This document shows, piece after piece, positions 54,501 to 61,691 of a stretch of 64,000 nt of DNA. Under the pieces are notes generated by a model that worked only from the letters and a program-made list of their open reading frames with translations, was not told where the DNA came from and searched no databases. Within the stretch, counting starts at the first letter, position 1. Every line of letters begins with the position of its first letter. Position numbers and translations under genes: made by a program. Origin of the DNA: Protonemura montana (lineage: Eukaryota > Arthropoda > Insecta > Plecoptera > Nemouridae); assembly GCA_947568835.1 (NCBI GenBank), contig OX387609.1:6153660-6217659 (forward strand), read 5' to 3'.

Positions 54501-57500
54501 TTTAATCGGCAGGCAAGATAAGGCCTGTGCAGGATATCTTTTAAAATATATTGCATTGCTCTTGCTAGCATTTTGGGATCTTGTCCTTTGAAAATAACAA
54601 AGATTACATGATTGAAAAAACTGAATTTATCAATGACCTTAGAAGTTTGACAATATTCTGCAAGAGAATAAAATTATACTGGTGACAAATTGCAATAGGC
54701 CAAATTTCAAGAACATTTAAAAGTCTGGAAACTTACTAGGTGTTCTAATCACTTATTGTTCATTGTCACTTAGCAAGAAGATGAATTAAATTAGTGTACT
54801 AGCCTTGAAGTCCAAGATTTTTAAAAATACCAAATTTCACAGTGGACTTCACATTCCTTCAATGCAACTAAACCTATCTTTTTAGTTCCTATTTACGATT
54901 ACAGTTCTTAAAACCTCTGTTAATAACAGTGGCTAAATACATTGTTTGTTGCTGATATTGCTGCACCTATCGCAAACATTGCCTATTCGTGAAAAACATG
55001 TCGTATTGGTCATCAGGACAAAGGGTGGTACAACTTCTCTTTTTCTAACCGTTCCATCCCTTTTCAGGCATGATGACCTAGACGATGACACCGAAGACGA
55101 TGACAATGAGCTTCATTTCGCCGACCAAGTCTCCAAGAAGTACGAGCGAAGGGCAAACCGGCCGTCACTTTACAGTCATGTAATGACCAAACGGTAAGTA
55201 CAGAGCCGCCGCGATGAAAGCCTAGGTAAAAGACAAATTTGAAACCGTAAAACCAATAGGAAAGAGGAAATAAGGAACGAAACTTACCGAAGTAGAAAAT
55301 CTGGTACTACTAAAATTAAAACTATTTTTATTGTTGCTATTGTTGCTATTGTTGTTCACCTCAATGAAAGAGTTACAAGATTTTAAACATTTATGGTGGG
55401 GTCTAGGGGTTGTTGACCTTCTTTTGGACTGCATGGTAAGACTATCTTGCATTTGTAAGATGAAAATTGGAGAACTAAGTTATAAATTGATGGAATTCTT
55501 TATTCCAGGCTCCAATGCAAATATTTAACTTGTTTTATCTCTTTAATACGAACAGTTTAGGAATTTATCTGCTCTAGTTGCTCTTTTCTGAGCAACTGAG
55601 AGTTTTTTTTATCTCGAACCTTCTAATCTAAAGCATCTTTTGATCGTAATAATGCACGGTCCAGCCTGTGAGAGAAGGTACCAAATCAAAGCCCTCTAGA
55701 GTAATTTTTTGCCATAAGAGCTAGTGAAAACAAATACATACAGAAGGTTATAAAATGGTATCATTCTCTCGTAGAATAGACAATTGCGTTTGTTGTAAAA
55801 CCACTTATTGGACCAACACTGTCTACCACATTAAACGCAACCAAACAAATCTAAACGTGAAATCTATCCACATGGCAGCCGCCGCCGCGACACCCCAGCT
55901 AATCGCGACACGACTGAACTCAAGTTTGAGTCGCTGAACTTTGGCCGCGGAGAGACTCCGTCGGGACCAACGCTAGACGCTCTCGTCAAGGACATCCGCG
56001 GCAAGACGCGAGACTCGCGGCAGTTCTGGGCAAATCTGCCGTACGCGATCTGCAACGACGACCAGGTGGCGGCCAGCCCGGCTACCGACACCACGTGTTG
56101 GAACGGAGCGATGAAGGCCAAGTGAGTGGTGTTTGCGGTTTATATCAACGCTGTTCTTATCAGCTCTGGTTACAAAGTAGCGGAGCTGCAATGGTTATAA
56201 TCCTCTGCTCAGTTTTCCTTGCATAGTTGTGAAGGTTGCCAATATTGTTACGTTATTAACAGATTAGATTATTATTGTAGGTAAATGTTAACTTAATTTT
56301 CAATTCATTTAATATTATTTTTGCTCGTTTTCTTTCATGGCCAGAAAACGAGGGTTTGCAAGTTAATTTCAACAAAAAACATTTCAAACATTTCTTAGAC
56401 ATTTTATTATTAGGAATACTAATAACCTCTTGTTCATTGCAAGCATTTGCTATTTAAATCAAAATTCACAGCATTTCTGAAACATTTTTCAGTTTGAAGT
56501 TGGTCATTTTGAAACGATTATTTAATTATTAACGCCGAATTCCATATAATTAACGACAGTTATCTTCCGAAACCAGAAGGCTATCATAGCTAAGTCAGTA
56601 AAGTATCCCATGTCATTCCAGAACTAACGGCAGTGTTTCCTTCTTTCAGGTACGAGCCCCAGATCATCGGCGACGGGATGACGAACCAGCAGGCGAATCC
56701 AGAGGTGAGCGTCGACGTGAACCGTCCGAGCAGCCTGCTGAATGAGCAGGTGTTTGCACTGAAAACTATCGTCAACAAGCTGAAGAACGCCTATCAGGGG
56801 ATGGACGTTGAGTGGATAGACAACGGTAAGGACAAAACTTGTATTGGGATAAAGTGGTGGTATTAATATGATGGTATTCATTTACATAACAATCTAAACT
56901 GCGGATGGCTAGTGCAAAATATATCATTTCAGATCCAGATGTGTAAGAAACACTTCACAGTATTATTCCAGTTGTTTGCTTTAGTATAGCTCTAAAAGGT
57001 TTTCTTCCGTACGTGTCCTAGCTAGCGAATACAGAATCCAGCATCGTATCGAATCTTGTGAAAAGTCTTCTTTTTTTTTACTTAATCTGAAATAGATTTT
57101 AGCATTTTTTCCTTGAAGATCAGTGAAATAAAAGTAGCAGATCATCTTATAACAATAACCCGTTGATAAAGTTTCCTGTATTTAGCAAGGATTTGAAGGA
57201 CATCTTCGTTAATTCCATAAAACCAACAAACACCGACCTATAATCGTGAAATTTATCGAACGTTTCACTCGTGATTTCAGAGGAAACTTCGATCTACGAC
57301 GGCTCGGGCAGTGGTTCCGGCGACGGCACCAGCGGCAACAACAACGACTTGGAAGGTTCTGGGGACGGCTACAACACGGTCCACAGCGTTTTGCACCCTT
57401 ACCAACCCACAGATCAAAACACGGAAGACAACAACATCCGGCCGTCCGTTACAAGGGACAGGACGCGAAATGGGACCACCGCAAACTCGAGCGACAGCAC

Positions 57501-57591
57501 GAAAGAAATGTCGTTGACACGAGCAGTCAGTTCGTATCTGCTTCCGATTGTAGTCATGTGGTTCGGCGGAATTTTCTCAGACTGGCTGTGA
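27418..57591 (+). CDS. dlp: dally-like glypican (GPC4/6 type), 9 exons, lacks first exon
   Basis: Span of a glypican gene: a GPI-anchored, extracellular heparan-sulphate proteoglycan core that binds Wnt, Hedgehog and other ligands at the cell surface. Coding exons are 27418-27576, 42609-42843, 51030-51186, 53521-53686, 54216-54423, 55068-55193, 55879-56121, 56650-56825 and 57281-57591. All introns are GT/AG and phases agree throughout. Together they total 1781 nt: two bases completing a split codon, then 592 residues and a TGA. The order follows the family: CC motif, TYG helix, KPFGDVP, six-cysteine block with [20 protein letters not shown], then a Ser-Gly cluster and a hydrophobic tail. Thirteen cysteines are present; the family has 14, and the missing one is expected in the absent first exon. 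The [15 protein letters not shown] and late Ser-Gly layout fits GPC4/6 (dally-like) better than GPC3/5 (dally). The first exon with signal peptide was not found in the 27.4 kb upstream, so it probably lies outside. Confidence 0.93.
28345..28390 (-). repeat. 5S-derived SINE fragment (tail only)
   Basis: Only the terminal segment remains: atttaacgacgcactatttt followed by gacaactggcact. Confidence 0.6.
28919..29244 (+). repeat. 163-bp tandem duplication
   Basis: Two units starting at about 28919 and 29082 share agcatagatttgccac, gatcgccacagtacatagat, tgcaccctaggcgtagattg and tgaaacgtggttt. A smaller motif (cgtagattgc and variants) repeats irregularly inside each unit and just upstream. Confidence 0.9.
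29778..29796 (+). repeat. poly-A tract
   Basis: Nineteen A in a row. Confidence 0.95.
30635..30905 (+). repeat. MITE family copy 9 (plus)
   Basis: ttgagtttgtattgtatagt, cagaggggcagcgttatt, tctgctgagcaaacgagctg, ccatccgatggcgcttgcg, ttaattgagcgtaaactagt and aaacgacggtgactccatct. Confidence 0.85.
31581..31985 (+). repeat. 5S-derived SINE copy 3 (plus, most complete)
   Basis: The head acaccggttcttgttgtatc is followed by actaaagttaagcaacactg and gtattggatgggtgaccatc. These match the 5S rRNA internal control region in order (A-box-like aagttaagcaacactg, intermediate ggat, C-box gatgggtgacc). The body includes ggattcctccacaaatcc-type sequence (here on the other strand) and accgtcctttggaagggacg. 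The tail is cagtgcgtcgctaaac. Confidence 0.88.
32501..32730 (+). repeat. 5S-derived SINE copy 4 (plus, 5'-truncated)
   Basis: Lacks the 5S head. Keeps gcgttgtaccgtccttcgga, agggacgttaaaccggtggt, gtgccggcaccgggtttc, cattcaccgacgccatttga and cagtgcgtcgttaaac, followed by aacaaataataattaa. 5' truncation with an A-rich 3' end fits retroposition. Confidence 0.85.
34111..34424 (+). repeat. MITE family copy 10 (plus), one of a head-to-head pair
   Basis: Starts cattgaatttacaggttt, then cagcgctaatgttgaacg, ctgctgattaaacgagtcg and tagatggcgct, and ends gtaaaacattcgtgctggga with atcttgac. The ends are inverted repeats of each other. Confidence 0.8.
34440..34770 (-). repeat. MITE family copy 11 (minus), partner of the inverted pair
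   Basis: aggtgaagtcaccgtaatca, ttatttctcgtggattactc, ggtttacgctcaattagtct, cgccatcgtgtgccacctgc, ggctcgtttgctcagcagaa and aacgctggtcctctgcct. Confidence 0.85.
36138..36372 (-). repeat. 5S-derived SINE copy 5 (5S end missing)
   Basis: tttaacgacgcactgtttag, ctagaagggagaaagggaaa, tccggtgccgccacat and tctcttccgaaggacggtac. It stops at ctactgagaggttgcc, before the 5S segment. Confidence 0.8.
37218..37232 (+). repeat. poly-A tract
   Basis: About 15 A in a row after a T/G-rich stretch. Confidence 0.9.
38693..38851 (-). repeat. tRNA-related foldback element with whole tRNA-like core
   Basis: Flanks aaccgtctcaaaaattgatg and gctttttgagacgattttag are inverted repeats around a tRNA-like unit on the minus strand. 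A second, nested palindrome is formed by ggacactggctttttgagac and gtctcaaaaagccagtgtcc. Confidence 0.8.
38729..38799 (-). tRNA. tRNA-like pseudogene inside the foldback element
   Basis: Read on the minus strand a 71-nt cloverleaf is visible. The acceptor gtccaa pairs with ttgggc, the D stem gctc pairs with gagc, and the T arm ggggttcgggtcccc has a 7-nt loop. The A-box-like ttgctcaatggttcagag and B-box ggttcgggtcc are present. The anticodon arm has only four pairs and the loop (cgcgata) lacks the invariant U33. It is therefore repeat-borne and unlikely to be a working tRNA. Confidence 0.4.
39220..39358 (+). repeat. tRNA-related foldback family copy (plus)
   Basis: atcgtctcaaaaagccagtg, ccaagtagctcaatgggtta (A box), gagcaacacccgcgaaaggt, ggagatcggggttcgagttc (B box). 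The acceptor 3' strand is deleted and the copy runs straight into the family tail agtaataaaataccccgcgc and attgcaagcgtttgcaattt. Confidence 0.8.
40138..40468 (-). repeat. MITE family copy 12 (minus)
   Basis: Inverted ends cagaatcccaacgccaatgt and gtttaacgttagcactggga. Interior aactggaggatgctaccagg, ttatttctcgcagattacta, gcaccatcgggtggcagcta and cagctcgtttgctcagcaga. Confidence 0.85.
41027..41941 (+). repeat. 43-bp minisatellite, 21 units, each with an E-box
   Basis: The unit begins gtgactctgccccagtgcaa and continues ctttcacgtgttcgactggg and cat. The first gtgactctg is at 41040 and the last at 41900, exactly 20 periods of 43 bp, so there is no net length change. Nearly every unit contains the palindrome cacgtg; two exceptions are cacttg (about 41151) and catgtg (about 41624). 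Units differ by scattered substitutions. Confidence 0.95.
42160..42179 (+). repeat. poly-A tract
   Basis: Twenty A in a row; it could be the tail of a retroposed sequence, but no body was recognised. Confidence 0.95.
42290..42336 (-). repeat. single diverged unit of the 87-bp repeat
   Basis: aacaagttacccgtgctcgg and catcaggcagttcatcgca are the reverse complement of the 14.2-kb unit with a few changes. Confidence 0.75.
42609..42843 (+). CDS. dlp: dlp coding exon 3: N-lobe helices
   Basis: Preceded by a ctgtcccacag acceptor and followed by gtaaga. It encodes [18 protein letters not shown], then [12 protein letters not shown] and a helix ending [18 protein letters not shown], and finishes NGQYHFDDK across the junction. 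These are the FF.L, TYG..Y..N and YY.xG.V.L blocks of the glypican N-lobe. Start phase 1, end phase 2. No cysteine is expected or found in this exon. Confidence 0.94.
42881..43274 (-). repeat. 5S-derived SINE copy 6
   Basis: Starts agtttaacgacgcagttttt 37 bp after the dlp exon 3 donor. Keeps ggcgtcggtgaatgagtggg, ttaacgtccctttcgaagga, ggattcctccacaaatcc, ccgaacagaactggtcattt, then the 5S-like gcttaacttcgatgatctca. Confidence 0.88.
44341..44364 (+). repeat. TA microsatellite
   Basis: tatctatatatatatatata and onward. Confidence 0.9.
46665..46730 (+). repeat. tRNA-foldback family remnant (core deleted)
   Basis: tttattaggaacactaatag runs directly into taaaatactaagcgtattgc and aagcatttgcaatttat, so both arms and the tRNA-like core have collapsed. 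Confidence 0.65.
46863..47226 (-). repeat. 5S-derived SINE copy 7
   Basis: agtttaacgacgcactgttt, gacaacggttcctgtgtcac, cttaacgtcccttccgaagg, aacaggattcctccacag, ggtcacccatctaaaacc, then gcagtgttgcttaacttcgg. Confidence 0.88.
49251..49533 (-). repeat. 5S-derived SINE copy 8 (internal deletion)
   Basis: tgtttaacgacgcacttttt, agcctagaagggaggagtgg, gcaccaaagggactaccggc and cgtcccttccgaaggacta run straight into actttcatccctccaacctc, so the segment between is deleted. The 5S-like end gcagtgttgcttaacttcgg is retained. Confidence 0.85.
51030..51186 (+). CDS. dlp: dlp coding exon 4: YLGCV / KPFGDVP
   Basis: Acceptor tcctttcag, donor gtgaga, end phase 0. It encodes [20 protein letters not shown] followed by a helix containing [20 protein letters not shown] and the FIA.RTF.Q.L helix are strongly conserved in the GPC4/6 branch. 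One conserved cysteine (LGC). It lies after an 8.2-kb intron. Confidence 0.95.
51187..53520 (+). other. dlp intron 4
   Basis: Bounded by gtgaga and cccacag; contains a dispersed repeat (51460-51670). Nothing coding. Confidence 0.8.
51460..51670 (+). repeat. dispersed relative of the 54-bp array and its flank
   Basis: ttttgtttttcaagctatta, tttgtgagttagtggcaata and tgtgctggtatcttctctcg match the flank and first unit of the 8.0-8.25 kb region. Only one array unit is present here. Confidence 0.7.
53521..53686 (+). CDS. dlp: dlp coding exon 5: cysteine-rich block
   Basis: Acceptor cctgcccacag, donor gtatgt, start phase 0, end phase 1. It encodes a six-cysteine block: DC..AL.KM, GCPHCQG, KACSNYC and [17 protein letters not shown]. 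This is the diagnostic glypican signature region (C-x(2)-C-x-G then C-x-x-Y-C-x-N-V-x-x-G-C). The longest open frame here (53355-54047) reads this exon in a different frame and is not the real product. Confidence 0.96.
53687..54215 (+). other. dlp intron 5
   Basis: Short AT-rich intron, gtatgt to ttcgcag. Nothing else seen. Confidence 0.85.
54216..54423 (+). CDS. dlp: dlp coding exon 6: GPFNIE helix and convertase-type site
   Basis: Acceptor ctgttttcgcag, donor gtgcgt, start phase 1, end phase 2. It encodes [31 protein letters not shown] and [12 protein letters not shown], then RRRRALEM. The GPFNIE and KISEAIMN blocks are nearly invariant in glypicans. The RRRR run sits just after the FQGCG cysteine, where vertebrate glypicans are cut by furin-type convertases, so it is the likely processing site (inference from family position). 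Confidence 0.95.
54424..55067 (+). other. dlp intron 6
   Basis: gtgcgt to ttttcag; nothing else seen. Confidence 0.85.
55068..55193 (+). CDS. dlp: dlp coding exon 7: acidic linker
   Basis: Acceptor atcccttttcag, donor gtaagt, start and end phase 2. It encodes [19 protein letters not shown] followed by [20 protein letters not shown] and MTK. The first third is strongly acidic and the rest is basic. The reading frame is forced by the flanking phases, and no stop interrupts it. This loop is the variable region of glypicans, so family similarity is weak and the call rests on splice sites, phase and position. Confidence 0.85.
55194..55878 (+). other. dlp intron 7
   Basis: gtaagt to atggcag; contains the inverted dispersed repeat at 55645-55746. 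The acceptor is weak. Confidence 0.8.
55645..55746 (-). repeat. dispersed repeat, inverted relative of 25.4 kb
   Basis: The reverse complement contains cactagctcttatggcaaaa and ends ggtaccttctctcacaggct, which resembles the 54-bp array unit (ggtatcttctctcacgggct). Confidence 0.6.
55879..56121 (+). CDS. dlp: dlp coding exon 8: NLPYAIC / CWNG
   Basis: The acceptor is atggcag with a poor pyrimidine tract; the donor is gtgagt. Start and end phase 2. The junction with exon 7 creates a second basic run (KRRRR). The exon then encodes [43 protein letters not shown] and [11 protein letters not shown]. The W.NLPY.IC.D and CWNG blocks are conserved C-terminal glypican motifs carrying the last two family cysteines. 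Confidence 0.93.
56122..56649 (+). other. dlp intron 8
   Basis: gtgagt to ctttcag; contains a short foldback-family remnant at 56405-56470. Confidence 0.85.
56405..56470 (+). repeat. tRNA-foldback family remnant (core deleted)
   Basis: ttattattaggaatactaat, aacctcttgttcattgcaag and catttgctatttaaatc: one arm joined to the family tail. Confidence 0.65.
56650..56825 (+). CDS. dlp: dlp coding exon 9: [11 protein letters not shown]
   Basis: Acceptor ccttctttcag, donor gtaagg, start phase 2, end phase 1. It encodes [32 protein letters not shown] and a helix with [12 protein letters not shown]. These correspond to the glypican G.GLTNQ.NNPEV.VD..RP block and the LKNAY.G.DV strand that ends the folded core. 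Confidence 0.95.
56826..57280 (+). other. dlp intron 9
   Basis: gtaagg to gatttcag; nothing else seen. Confidence 0.85.
57281..57591 (+). CDS. dlp: dlp terminal exon: heparan-sulphate attachment cluster and GPI signal
   Basis: Acceptor gtgatttcag, stop TGA. It encodes [20 protein letters not shown] and then GSGDG. Five Ser-Gly dipeptides beside acidic residues are the usual context for heparan-sulphate chains close to the membrane. A low-complexity polar stalk follows, with sequons NGT and NSS. The end is a hydrophobic stretch ([15 protein letters not shown]) typical of a GPI-anchor signal. The omega site cannot be fixed by eye; Ser/Asn residues upstream of STKEMS are candidates. Confidence 0.95.
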
Positions 57592-59139
57592 TTCTAGTTG
57601 TCGTGTAAAACGCATTTTTTGTTTGTTTAGTGACTGATTTTTTGTGAGGGTGCGCTCTTGATGAGGGTGGGGCGACGATGATAATCGAACTGATCTTCTC
57701 GTTTTAGTTAGGTTTTAGCTCCGCTGGCTCTTTGCGTTTCGGTTGACGATATCAGCGCGCTATGCGTAGTGAATTTTCGAACTCGTTTTATCCGGAGATA
57801 CGAGCAGAAATCGACGACTGTTCTGGTTCTATGGTTTAAGAGATTCGTTTCGTAAATTAGGAACGGCGACTTTTAACTAGTAAATTCATCAGTAATAATT
57901 ACAGTGTAGTGTGGTTTAATAACGATGAAACACCAATATTTCTTTGAAAATTAGTGTAGATCTTGCCGGCCATAGATTTAGATTTTAATTAACTGTTTTC
58001 AGCTTTAAAAAAAAGCATATCATCTGTCTGTTAAACCTCATCCAGTCACAATCAAAATTTATCTATATTTCTGTCCCCCATCGCACCCTTTTGACTTCTC
58101 TAAGGAGCGGTTTGATTATTGCGACTCAATTTATGAAAAAGTGTCGTCTATTCCATATTGTGAACTCTGTGTATACCTAGTATTTTATATTGAGACGAAA
58201 ATGGTGCAAACCGGCGGTAGTAGACAATAACCTGCCAGAAGTACGTAAATAGTCAGTAGATAGATCTGGCGGAGTCGCGCAAAGCAAGTGCCCTATACAT
58301 TTTCTATGTCGGTGTGAATGGATTCGATGGCAATTGATCGAATTGTGTGCAAGGAATCGAATGATTATCAGAGTGCTATGATTTTCGAAAAGATGTGTAA
58401 ATAATCAAGACCTGAAATCTCATCTCAAAGAGAAATTTACGATTGGTCCCAGTTAAATCTAGGAACTTTCAGAGTTTGTATGATTCTTAAACGAAAATTA
58501 ACTCAACTTTAAAAGATACTTTTTTTTTTGTATTTGATATTATTTAATTTATACCTACAGTTGTGTATAGTCGAAATGAATGAAACGTGTAAATGTTTTG
58601 TAAGGTGATTACCTAAGTGTGTACCGAAATAATGTGATGTGTGTAAAAATGTTGAAAGGGAAAAGACACTTTGTACGTCTGATTTAAAGAAACCAGCACG
58701 GTTGGTCACAAGGGGAGTAATACGACAGTGATTGTCGAGGCTTGTGTGCAAAATGCTGTACAACGTGCCCGATAATTGTATTTATTATTTCTTAGATAGT
58801 TGCTTTTCATGCCATATATAAGTTGCAATTTTTTTCCCCACATGCTGAACAGAAAATACTCCAGAGCTCAGATTAACTGTACCCAAATAATCGCAGATGT
58901 TTATTTTTTACATTTTTTTTATTACTGCTGCTTGAAATATAAAAATAACATTTTATATTTATCTCAAATAAGTAATTTGGCCCCTTAAAAATGATAGATA
59001 TTAACATAAATGTACATTATTCCTACCATAAAGGGTGCAATTTGTGTAAATGTTAATCAGTACCATTACCAATATTCTTTTTTTGTTTTCTGACCTATTC
59101 TGTAACAACATATAACATACATTTTTAATTGAAATAAAA
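57592..59139 (+). other. dlp 3' UTR and tail-to-tail gap
   Basis: AT-rich, with no coding exon visible after the glypican stop. The clearest plus-strand AATAAA lies at 59133-59138, touching the stop of the opposite gene, so the glypican 3' UTR may run about 1.5 kb. For the minus-strand gene, TTTAAT at about 59123 (ATTAAA on its strand) and TTTATT at about 58899-58916 are candidate signals. The two 3' ends may therefore overlap. UTR extent is inferred. Confidence 0.45.
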
Positions 59140-59325
59140 TCACAAGTCAGATATTCCAGTCTTTGGTCTTGTTTTTAGGTACACATAAAATGCAATGATG
59201 ACGACGATTGCTGCGAATGTTGGCAAAACGAATGTGAAAACCTTCTTCTTGTTGTCAGAGAAGTCTTTCTTACGCTCCTTCTTCTGCTTGTTTGTCTCCT
59301 TCACCTTTCCTTTGAGTTGTCTCAT
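59140..59325 (-). CDS. SMCO4: SMCO4-like small single-pass membrane protein
   Basis: Encodes 61 residues starting MRQLKGKVKETNKQKKERKK and ending TGISDL. A Lys-rich N-terminal segment, predicted coiled and cytosolic, is followed by one hydrophobic span (VLPTFAAIVVIIAFYVYLK) and a short tail starting TRP. MRQLKGK, KKERK, VLPT and the YV..TRP ending match the SMCO4 family (single-pass membrane and coiled-coil domain-containing protein 4), and the length is normal for it. The biochemical role of the family is unknown to me. I chose the Met at 59323-59325. The frame stays open upstream to 59361, but a good acceptor (attgtttcag) places the exon edge at 59352, leaving a 27-nt 5' UTR in this exon. 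The whole coding sequence is in one exon. Confidence 0.88.
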   Translation of the reverse strand: MRQLKGKVKETNKQKKERKKDFSDNKKKVFTFVLPTFAAIVVIIAFYVYLKTRPKTGISDL

Positions 59326-59352
59326 TCTCAGATACTTTCCTGTGATAAATTC
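59326..59352 (-). other. SMCO4: 5' UTR part of the SMCO4 coding exon
   Basis: Read on the minus strand, the acceptor attgtttcag is followed by 27 nt and then the ATG. A further non-coding first exon should lie at higher coordinates, probably in 59400-60270, but I cannot place it. Confidence 0.5.
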
Positions 59353-60277
59353 CTGAAACAATAATTTTCAATGCAGATTGTTCCAACACTACATACTTCG
59401 GCAATGACGATAAATATACAGTACCTTGGTTATAGCTTATAATGAATCATTCTCAATTAAAATCTGCGACTTTTATCTCATACTGCATGAAAGGGGAATA
59501 AATGGATAAAATGGAATGGCAGGGCAATGTATTTTAGACACAAAAAATTGGAAATAAGTGCCGCCAGCAAAATTATCTACCAGAGTGAGATAGCGAATGC
59601 CACGTCTGTGGCCTGTCACCAGACCTGTCTCGTGATTTCAGTGTACCTTAAGCATAGAATTATCTGGAGACATTTCGAAAACAATAATGTATTGGGGCTT
59701 AACTTACAGTTTAAACACAACCGTATCACAACAGTTAGCTTTTAATTAAATTATCACTGAAAAAACACCTTTGACAGCTCACGTCCAATGAACCTGTCTG
59801 ACGCGGTCTGCTGCTGCTGTCTGGAATGCAAGCATTTATGTCGTTCCCCAACAGATCGCTCTGCTCGTATTACCCCTCCCAGCGGGCAAGTCAGTCGGCC
59901 AGGTGTAATGGTGGGGGATCTTTAATGGCGTCTACATCAGGCTTATCTCGTTCGCGCAACAATAATTCGTGATATTCCGATGAGTAATGATTCCTGCAAG
60001 CCTAAACCGGCGCCAATCATCATACTAGTATGCACAAATATTGGTTATAGCAACATCTGCAAGGGAACACTCTGCCACAGGTAACAATTTCGACTATAAA
60101 TTTGGATTTGATACAGACTGATTTTGACTGCAGTGAACAATTTTGACAACCCATGCCTAAGGGAAATTCTTATATTTACATGTAATTATAAATCTCTTTT
60201 TTAATACAAGATGTCTTTCTTATACTATATGGCTAGATGATGAATTGAAGTTTTGATGAGTTTCGTTATGGTTTCAG
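59353..60277. promoter_or_regulatory. head-to-head interval between SMCO4 and Pak
   Basis: This is non-coding DNA between two divergently transcribed genes. A GC-richer patch at about 59760-60010 stands out from the AT-rich surroundings and contains a CTG triplet run. It could hold upstream exons and a shared promoter. This is positional inference only; no TATA box or initiator was convincing. Confidence 0.3.
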
Positions 60278-60329
60278 CAAAGAATAGTCCAGCGTTTCGG
60301 CCACATTCGACGTGGTAGGACGCGATATT

Positions 60330-60385
60330 ATGTCTTCCGACGAAGACAAACCTCCAGCTCCTCCAGTTAGACTCACTAGCAACAG
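60330..60385 (+). CDS. Pak: Pak first coding exon
   Basis: ATG at 60330 begins [18 protein letters not shown], closely matching insect Pak N-termini. The donor is gtaagt after two bases of the next codon. A good acceptor (atggtttcag) at 60268-60277 suggests the exon starts at 60278 with about 52 nt of 5' UTR, so at least one non-coding exon lies upstream. Confidence 0.93.
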
Positions 60386-61691
60386 GTAAGTGAAATAAAT
60401 CTTAATTTGATTCCAACCTTTACCGTCAAATCAACAGCACACTAATTTGCATAATTATACATCTTTTATCAGAGAGGTGTTATCTCTGTTCGATGGGAGG
60501 GAAATTAGATGCAACCAAGTAATTTTTTAATGCTAGTTGCGTAGCTCCTTATAGAGAACTGTGCCACGACAATTTCCTCCAGAGTAATAAGCATAGTAAT
60601 TTGATCCTGATGTGACTCAACAGCCTGTGGTTTTCTGCAAATGCGGCTGGTTTTTGTCTTGCTAGATATCGAATACCCTGTTGCATAGTTATGTTGAATC
60701 AACAGTTCATTTTCGTGCATAATAGAAAGTTACAGACAGTGGAATAGCTGCAGCTTTGCATCTCAGTAAGTAGGTTAGAGGAATACAATGTACTCGAAGG
60801 TTTTGATGCCACAAAGCAACATTTGATAACCTATCTGAGAAGACTGGGTGCAGCAATGCTTTATTTTACACATTTATCAAAGATAAGATAAGTGGGCTAT
60901 CTGCATTATTAATATTTTTTACTCTCTTTCTTGCTTCAAATTTAATATAAAAAAAACTATGCCCACCTATATACAAATATACCTACAAATATGACTACTA
61001 CAAATATCCACTAGCGCTAATAACCTAGGTACCTCTGATTGCAAATGAAATAAAGTAGTTAATATGAATTGAATATGAAATTAAATTAATTAAAATTTCA
61101 CAGAATTTATATCATCCACCCATAAACTTGATTCTCTAGTAGATTCTTGACAATGTCAAATTACTTCTCTGATAACTAACAAATGATTTTATCTTTATCT
61201 GCATATTCTGTATCATTATATCCTTTCTCTACTTTATTTCCAAAATGTTGCGTACATGTGAACAATTTCCGTTTCTGGCAAAAGAGTATTACCAAACATC
61301 TCATGGAAATCGTATTTTATGTAGACCCTCCCCTTTCGAGCAATGCACAGACATATAAATCCCTTCGAGTCAGTATATATAGCACCAACATTGAACATCT
61401 CCAATAAACAGGACTCCCAAGCAACAACTCGACTTCTCGTCTAATACATAGCTTGCCTGCTGCCAACCTATACCAAGCAAACGATTGGTTCTCAGATGCG
61501 ATTCCGCCGCCAATGTTTCGGTGGACATGCGGCCGTTGCCCAAGGAGCCCGACTCGGAGGAGCGGAAGAAGAAGACGCTGAAAGGCAAGATGAAGACCAA
61601 GAAGGACGGCGAGAAGCCGAACATCTCGTACCCTACGAACTTTGAGCACACGGTCCACGTGGGATTCGACGCAGTTACGGGAGAGTTCACG
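60330..61691 (+). CDS. Pak: Pak, p21-activated kinase: first two coding exons (partial)
   Basis: Start of a group I p21-activated serine/threonine kinase, a cytoplasmic effector of Cdc42 and Rac that acts on the actin cytoskeleton and cell adhesion. Exons 60330-60385 and 61496-61691 join in phase 2 to give 84 residues. Residues 7-14 (KPPAPPVR) are the N-terminal proline motif bound by Nck/Dock SH3 domains. Residues about 31-41 ([11 protein letters not shown]) and a basic stretch ([14 protein letters not shown]) come next. [16 protein letters not shown] is a perfect CRIB motif. The second exon ends in phase 0 after AVTGEFT, in the middle of the p21-binding/autoinhibitory region. The rest of the regulatory region and the kinase domain lie beyond 64000. 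Confidence 0.95.
60386..61495 (+). other. Pak intron between the first two coding exons
   Basis: AT-rich intron bounded by gtaagt and ctcag. I see no exon or recognisable repeat in it. Confidence 0.7.
61496..61691 (+). CDS. Pak: Pak second coding exon with CRIB motif
   Basis: Acceptor ttggttctcag, donor gtaaga. One base completes Arg19; 65 further residues follow. It contains the acidic/proline segment, the basic cluster and the complete CRIB core. The frame continues past the donor into intron, so the exon end rests on the conserved AVTGEFT boundary and the donor. Confidence 0.95.
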
